Assembly (NCBI GenBank): GCA_963750495.1
Contig: CAVVQV010000006.1
Span: 62,001 to 126,000, forward strand
Length of the DNA: 64,000 nucleotides
Reading direction: 5' to 3'
From: JANLYC01 sp963750495
GTDB taxonomy: Bacteria; Actinomycetota; Actinomycetes; Propionibacteriales; Nocardioidaceae
Part shown: positions 60,253 to 64,000 of the stretch, piece after piece
Layout of the letters: each line of letters opens with the position of its first letter
Numbering within the stretch: position 1 is the first letter of the stretch
Notes under the pieces: model-generated
Database searches by the model: none
Told to the model about the DNA's origin: nothing
Seen by the model: only the letters and a program-made list of their open reading frames with translations
Translations under genes and position numbers: made by a program

Positions 60253-62735
60253 CAGCGCAGGTCCAGGGCGATGTCCAGGGCACGCACCGAATGGGTCAAC
60301 GCCCCGACCGCCAGGTAGTCGACTCCGGTCTCGGCCACAGCGCGGGCGTTCTCGAGGAGCAGGCCCCCGCTGGCCTCGAGCCGGGCCCGACCGGCTACGA
60401 GCTGGACGGCCGCACCCATGGTCTCGGTTGACATGTTGTCGAGCAGGATCGAGTCGGCGCCCACCTCGAGCGCCTCGGACACCTGGTCGAGGGTGTCGAC
60501 CTCGACCTGCACGGGCACGTCCGGGAACTCCTTGCGCACCCGCCGGAACGCCTCTCCGAGGCCACCGGCTGCCACCACGTGGTTGTCCTTCACCAGTGCC
60601 TCGTCTGACAGCGACCGCCGGTGGTTGACGCCACCACCGCACCGCACGGCGTACTTCTCCAGCGCACGAAGCAACGGCATCGTCTTGCGCGTGTCCCTGA
60701 TCCGGGCTCCTGTGCCGGCTACCGCATCGACCCACTGCCGGGTCGCGGTGGCGACACCCGACAGATGGCACAGCAGGTTGAGGGCCGTGCGCTCCCCGGT
60801 CAGCAGCGCTCGCGCAGGTCCGTGCACGGTCATCAGCACGTCACCGGTCGAGACGCGTGCGCCGTCGATGACGTGTCGCTCGACGACCACGGCAGGCCCG
60901 ATGAGCGTGCGCATCACCGCCTCGGCGGCGTCGAGGCCTGCGACGACGCCGTCCGCGCGCGCCACGAAGTCACCGACCGCTGTCGCCTCGGCCGGGATGG
61001 TGGCTTCGCTCGTCACGTCGACTCCACCATCGAGGTCTTCCTCGAGGGCGGCACGCACGAGGTCGTTGAGGTAGCCGGCGTCGAGCACCGAAGGCTCGTC
61101 GTGAGTCGCGAATAGGTCGAGCCCGAGCCGTACACCGTCGTCACGGGCACGGAGGTCGAGGTGGAGGACCCATGCCTCGGCGGTGTCGGGGAAGTCCTCG
61201 CGCCAGTGGCTGCCCCGCGTCTCCTCCCGCACCGTCGCAGCAGCCACGACCGTGGCCGCCACCGTGGTCAGGTTGGTGGCCTCCCAGGCATCCGGCCCGA
61301 CGAGGTCGGCAGGCGTCGCCGCCAACGCGGCCAGGGTCTGAGCCGCGGCCTGCAGCCCGTCGGCACTCCGTAGCACTCCGGCGTACTGCGTCATGCCGTC
61401 GCGCAGCCGAGCCACGACGTCGGGTGACACCGCGCCGGGGACGCGTTCGTCGACGACAGGGCTGCGTTGACCAGGGAGGTGCCGCTCGAGGTCGGCAGTG
61501 ATCCGACGGGCGAACACGAGCCCTTCGAGCAGCGAGTTCGACGCCAACCGGTTCGCGCCGTGGACACCCGAGCACGCGACCTCGCCGCAGGCGTACAAGC
61601 CCGGAACGGTCGTGCGTCCGTTGAGGTCCGTCGCCACTCCTCCCGATGCGTAGTGGCAGGCCGGTGTGACCGGGATCAGCTCGGTCACAGGGTCGATGCT
61701 GTGGTCGCGACAGGCAGCGAGCACCGTGGGGAAGCGGCTGGTCCATCTCTCCTCACCGAGGTGCCGGCCGTCGAGCCACATGTGCTCGCGCCGTTGCTCA
61801 CGCATCCGCCGCATGATCGCCTTGGCGACCACATCACGGGGGGCCAGGTCGGCGAGCTCGTGCTGGCCTTGCAGGAAGCGCACCCCGTCGTCGTCGACGA
61901 GGAAGGCGCCCTCGCCGCGGACCGCTTCGGACACCAGCGGCTGCTGCCCACGTGACTCAGGGCCGAGCCACAGCACCGTCGGATGGAACTGGATGAACTC
62001 CATGTCGCGAAGCCGGGCGCCGGCACGTAGCGCGAGCGCCATCCCGTCACCGGTCGAGACCGAAGGGTTGGTCGTGGACGAGAACACCTGACCCAGCCCG
62101 CCGCTGGCCAGGACGACAGCTCGACAGAGCACCGCGCCGACGCCGTCGCGGGCACCCTCACCGAGCACATGGACGGTGACCCCGGCGATGCCACCGTCGC
62201 CAGGGATCAGGTCGAGCGCCAACGCGTGCTCGATGACGGTGATGGCCGGCGCGTGCAGGACGGCGGCGACGAGCGCGCGCTGGATCTCGGCTCCGGTGGC
62301 GTCCCCGCCCGCATGCACGATCCGATCGCGGTGATGCCCACCTTCGCGGGTCAGCTGCAGGTCTCCCATGGGGTTGGTGTCGAACATCGCCCCCAGGTCG
62401 ATGAGCTCGCGAAGAGCCGCCGGACCTTCAGTGACCAGCGTGCGGACAGCGTCCTCGTCACACAACCCAGCACCGGCGACGAGCGTGTCGTCGAGGTGCT
62501 GCTGCGGGCTGTCCCCGGGGCCGATGGCCGCAGCGACCCCGCCCATCGCCCAGCGCGTGGAGCCCGCCGACAACACATCCTTCGTGACGACCGTGACGCT
62601 CCCGAGCCGACTGGCACGCAGGGCAGTCGTGAGACCGGCGATGCCCGACCCGATGACGACGACGTCGGTCTCGACCTGCCAACCAGGCTCGCCGGCAGAC
62701 AGCTTCTGCGGGAGCGTGAGCTGGACGGTGGTCAC
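60252..62735 (-). CDS. nadB-nadC: L-aspartate oxidase / nicotinate-nucleotide pyrophosphorylase fusion
   Basis: One 827-residue frame contains two NAD-synthesis enzymes. NadB (about 1-545) has the FAD motif VVIGSGIAGLTTALRAS, RWAMGGVAAAIGPGDS, GGLGQVFSSTTNP, FIQFHPTVLW and ACGEVACSGVHGANRLASNSL. NadC (about 549-827) has AALEEDLDGGVDVTSEATIP, RTALNLLCHLSGVATATRQW, RDTRKTMPLLRALEKYAVR, CGGGVNHRRSLSDEALVKDN and ADSILLDNMS. Each part is of normal length, so both may be active; NadA is absent from the window. GTG 62735 is preferred; GTG 62762 is also in frame. It lies between panD and coaX. Confidence 0.92.
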   Translation of the reverse strand: MTTVQLTLPQKLSAGEPGWQVETDVVVIGSGIAGLTTALRASRLGSVTVVTKDVLSAGSTRWAMGGVAAAIGPGDSPQQHLDDTLVAGAGLCDEDAVRTLVTEGPAALRELIDLGAMFDTNPMGDLQLTREGGHHRDRIVHAGGDATGAEIQRALVAAVLHAPAITVIEHALALDLIPGDGGIAGVTVHVLGEGARDGVGAVLCRAVVLASGGLGQVFSSTTNPSVSTGDGMALALRAGARLRDMEFIQFHPTVLWLGPESRGQQPLVSEAVRGEGAFLVDDDGVRFLQGQHELADLAPRDVVAKAIMRRMREQRREHMWLDGRHLGEERWTSRFPTVLAACRDHSIDPVTELIPVTPACHYASGGVATDLNGRTTVPGLYACGEVACSGVHGANRLASNSLLEGLVFARRITADLERHLPGQRSPVVDERVPGAVSPDVVARLRDGMTQYAGVLRSADGLQAAAQTLAALAATPADLVGPDAWEATNLTTVAATVVAAATVREETRGSHWREDFPDTAEAWVLHLDLRARDDGVRLGLDLFATHDEPSVLDAGYLNDLVRAALEEDLDGGVDVTSEATIPAEATAVGDFVARADGVVAGLDAAEAVMRTLIGPAVVVERHVIDGARVSTGDVLMTVHGPARALLTGERTALNLLCHLSGVATATRQWVDAVAGTGARIRDTRKTMPLLRALEKYAVRCGGGVNHRRSLSDEALVKDNHVVAAGGLGEAFRRVRKEFPDVPVQVEVDTLDQVSEALEVGADSILLDNMSTETMGAAVQLVAGRARLEASGGLLLENARAVAETGVDYLAVGALTHSVRALDIALDLR

Positions 62736-62783
62736 GCCGTCATTGTGTCGGTCGATCCACACGAAGCCACGGTGGCCCCTGCC

Positions 62784-63209
62784 TCACCGCACGACCGCAG
62801 GTGGAGCAGACAGGCCGCGAGATGACGACGAGTCGGGGAGAAATGTCGCAGACCGGCCGACCTCGACGATGGCGTTGTGCTCATCGACGAAGACGACCGA
62901 GGGGACGAAGCCCCGCGCTTCGACGTCGTCGAACTGACCGTAGGCGATGAGAATCACGACATCTCCCGGATGCACGAGGTGAGCGGCTGCGCCGTTGATG
63001 CCGATGACGCCACTGCCGCGTCGACCCGCGATCGTGTAGGTCTCGAGCCGCGCTCCGTTGGTCACGTCGACGATCTGGACGAGCTCACCAGCGAGCAGGT
63101 CGGCGGCGTCGAGCAGGTCGGCGTCGACCGTGACCGATCCGACGTAGTTGAGGTCAGCCTCCGTGACCGTGGCGCGATGGATCTTCGACTTCATCAGGGT
63201 CCGGTACAT
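62784..63209 (-). CDS. panD: aspartate 1-decarboxylase
   Basis: The 141-residue proenzyme makes beta-alanine for pantothenate. It begins MYRTLMKSKIHRATVTEADL and has the self-cleavage site YVGS (G24-S25), which creates the pyruvoyl group, then TNGARLETYTIAGRRGSGVI and VILIAYGQFDD. The last 20 or so residues are a Ser-rich extension. CGGAGG precedes the ATG. It begins 18 nt after the panC stop. Confidence 0.96.
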   Translation of the reverse strand: MYRTLMKSKIHRATVTEADLNYVGSVTVDADLLDAADLLAGELVQIVDVTNGARLETYTIAGRRGSGVIGINGAAAHLVHPGDVVILIAYGQFDDVEARGFVPSVVFVDEHNAIVEVGRSATFLPDSSSSRGLSAPPAVVR

Positions 63210-63227
63210 GGTCTTGCCTCCGAGGTT

Positions 63228-64000
63228 TCAGCCGCCGAGTCGCAGCGAGACGTTGTCGATGAGTCGGGTGGCGCCGACCCTGGCTGCCACCAGCAGCCGG
63301 GCCGGCCCATCCGTCGGTTCAGGGTGGAGCGTCTCGTCGGTGAGGGCGAGGTAGTCCAGCTCGAGCCCTGGTGCGGCCGCGAGCGTTTCCTGCGCCTCTC
63401 GGCGTACGACCGCTGCACCCTCGGACTGCACGGCCTGGCCGGCGCGGAGCGCCCTTGACAGCGCCAGGGCAGCGTCGCGGTCGGACTCCGACAGGAAGCG
63501 GTTCCGGGAGCTCAGCGCCAGCCCGTCGTGCTCGCGGACCGTTTCGCTGCCGATCACCTCGACCGGCATGCACAGGTCGGCGACCATGCGCCGGATGAGC
63601 ACGAGCTGCTGGTAGTCCTTCTCGCCGAAGACGGCGACGTCCGGTCCGACGAGCCCGAACAGCTTGGCGACCACGGTCAACACGCCGCGGAAGTGTCCCG
63701 GCCGGCTCGCCCCTTCGAGCACCGTGCCGAGTGGGCCGGGCTCGATCACGACCTCCGCCTGACCGCCCGGATACACCTCGTCGACAGCAGGAGCGAACAC
63801 CACGTCGACGTCGTGGTCGGCGCACAGCGCGAGGTCGGCGTCGAACGTGCGGGGATAGCGGTCCAGGTCCTCGCTCGGCGCGAACTGCAGCGGGTTGACG
63901 AAGATCGAGGTGATGAGCAGGTCGGCCCGACCTCGTGCGTCGTCAAGGAGGTGAGCATGCCCGGCATGCAACGCCCCCATCGTCGGGACGAGCGCAACCG
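63228..64000 (-). CDS. panC: pantothenate synthetase (N-terminus beyond the window)
   Basis: The visible 257 codons cover most of this enzyme, which joins pantoate and beta-alanine with ATP. The adenylation motif reads LVPTMGALHAGHAHL at the window edge, followed by TSIFVNPLQF, LDRYPRTF, GHFRGVLTVVAKLF, AVFGEKDYQQLVLIRRMV and LALSSRNRFL. The true start lies past 64000. It is the first visible gene of the panC-panD-nadBC-coaX run. Confidence 0.95.
   Translation of the reverse strand, partial: VALVPTMGALHAGHAHLLDDARGRADLLITSIFVNPLQFAPSEDLDRYPRTFDADLALCADHDVDVVFAPAVDEVYPGGQAEVVIEPGPLGTVLEGASRPGHFRGVLTVVAKLFGLVGPDVAVFGEKDYQQLVLIRRMVADLCMPVEVIGSETVREHDGLALSSRNRFLSESDRDAALALSRALRAGQAVQSEGAAVVRREAQETLAAAPGLELDYLALTDETLHPEPTDGPARLLVAARVGATRLIDNVSLRLGG

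Overview
The window is G+C-rich, densely coding actinomycete chromosome. The lineage signal comes from gene content: an Lsr2 nucleoid protein, a menaquinone reductase of the MenJ type, the 33-residue ribosomal protein bS22, a BldN-like ECF sigma factor, an F420/PPOX-fold protein, a 3',5'-cyclic di-AMP synthase next to radA, and many starts without a Shine-Dalgarno that sit 6-7 nt behind a TANNNT box (leaderless transcripts). Gene order follows two blocks known from Mycobacterium tuberculosis (roughly Rv0495c-Rv0561c, and radA/disA/mutY/clpC1/lsr2/lysS/coaX/panD/panC), and the rex-hemACD-bldN neighbourhood known from Streptomyces. A member of Propionibacteriales/Nocardioidaceae is my best guess, with low certainty. 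I see no phage, transposon, CRISPR array, tRNA or rRNA.

Layout. 1-5900: start of the nuo operon (nuoA-B-C-D), menaquinone reductase, a PPOX protein, menG, and divergent menF. 5900-8220: small accessory genes (HesB-like protein, lipoprotein, AraC-DinB fusion). 8260-12856: menE-menC-menD operon and divergent menA, which together with menF and menG supply most of menaquinone synthesis (menB is not here). 12870-15020: hibernation-factor-like protein, a small membrane protein, threonine dehydratase, PLDc_N-like protein preceded by a 7-codon upstream ORF. 15062-21121: hemL-phosphatase-tlpA-ccdA-resB-ccsB, a coupled haem and System II cytochrome c maturation operon. 21322-23074: an accessory pair (secreted low-complexity protein, sulfotransferase). 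23240-28983: rex-hemA-hemC-hemD-hemB tetrapyrrole operon under a redox repressor. 29177-36662: glutaredoxin, acyl-CoA ligase, HAD phosphatase, BldN-like sigma with its DUF5667 partner, acyltransferase, epimerase, bS22. 37048-43700: CAP-like secreted protein, HTH protein, AcuC, ProC, proline dehydrogenase, biotinyl protein, and a frameshifted SARP/TPR regulator. 43800-49940: ABC exporter, TIM-barrel protein, Ppx, Cys-rich protein, VOC protein, methyltransferase, SnoaL-like protein. 50128-64000: radA-disA, mutY, clpC, lsr2, lysS, coaX, a fused nadB-nadC, panD, panC.

The genes cohere around respiration and its cofactors: NADH dehydrogenase, menaquinone, haem, cytochrome c assembly, NAD and CoA precursors. 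Two sites resembling the Rex operator (TTGTGAA-N4-TTCACAA) are visible, one in the rex promoter and one just after the predicted start point of the menaquinone reductase gene, which suggests that NADH/NAD+ sensing links these modules.

The most unusual items are a dispersed 38-50 bp palindrome present three times at gene 3' ends, the in-frame nadB-nadC fusion, a single-base lesion in the SARP regulator, the leaderless 7-codon ORF overlapping a membrane-protein start by ATGA, and an AT-rich structured leader before the CAP-like protein.
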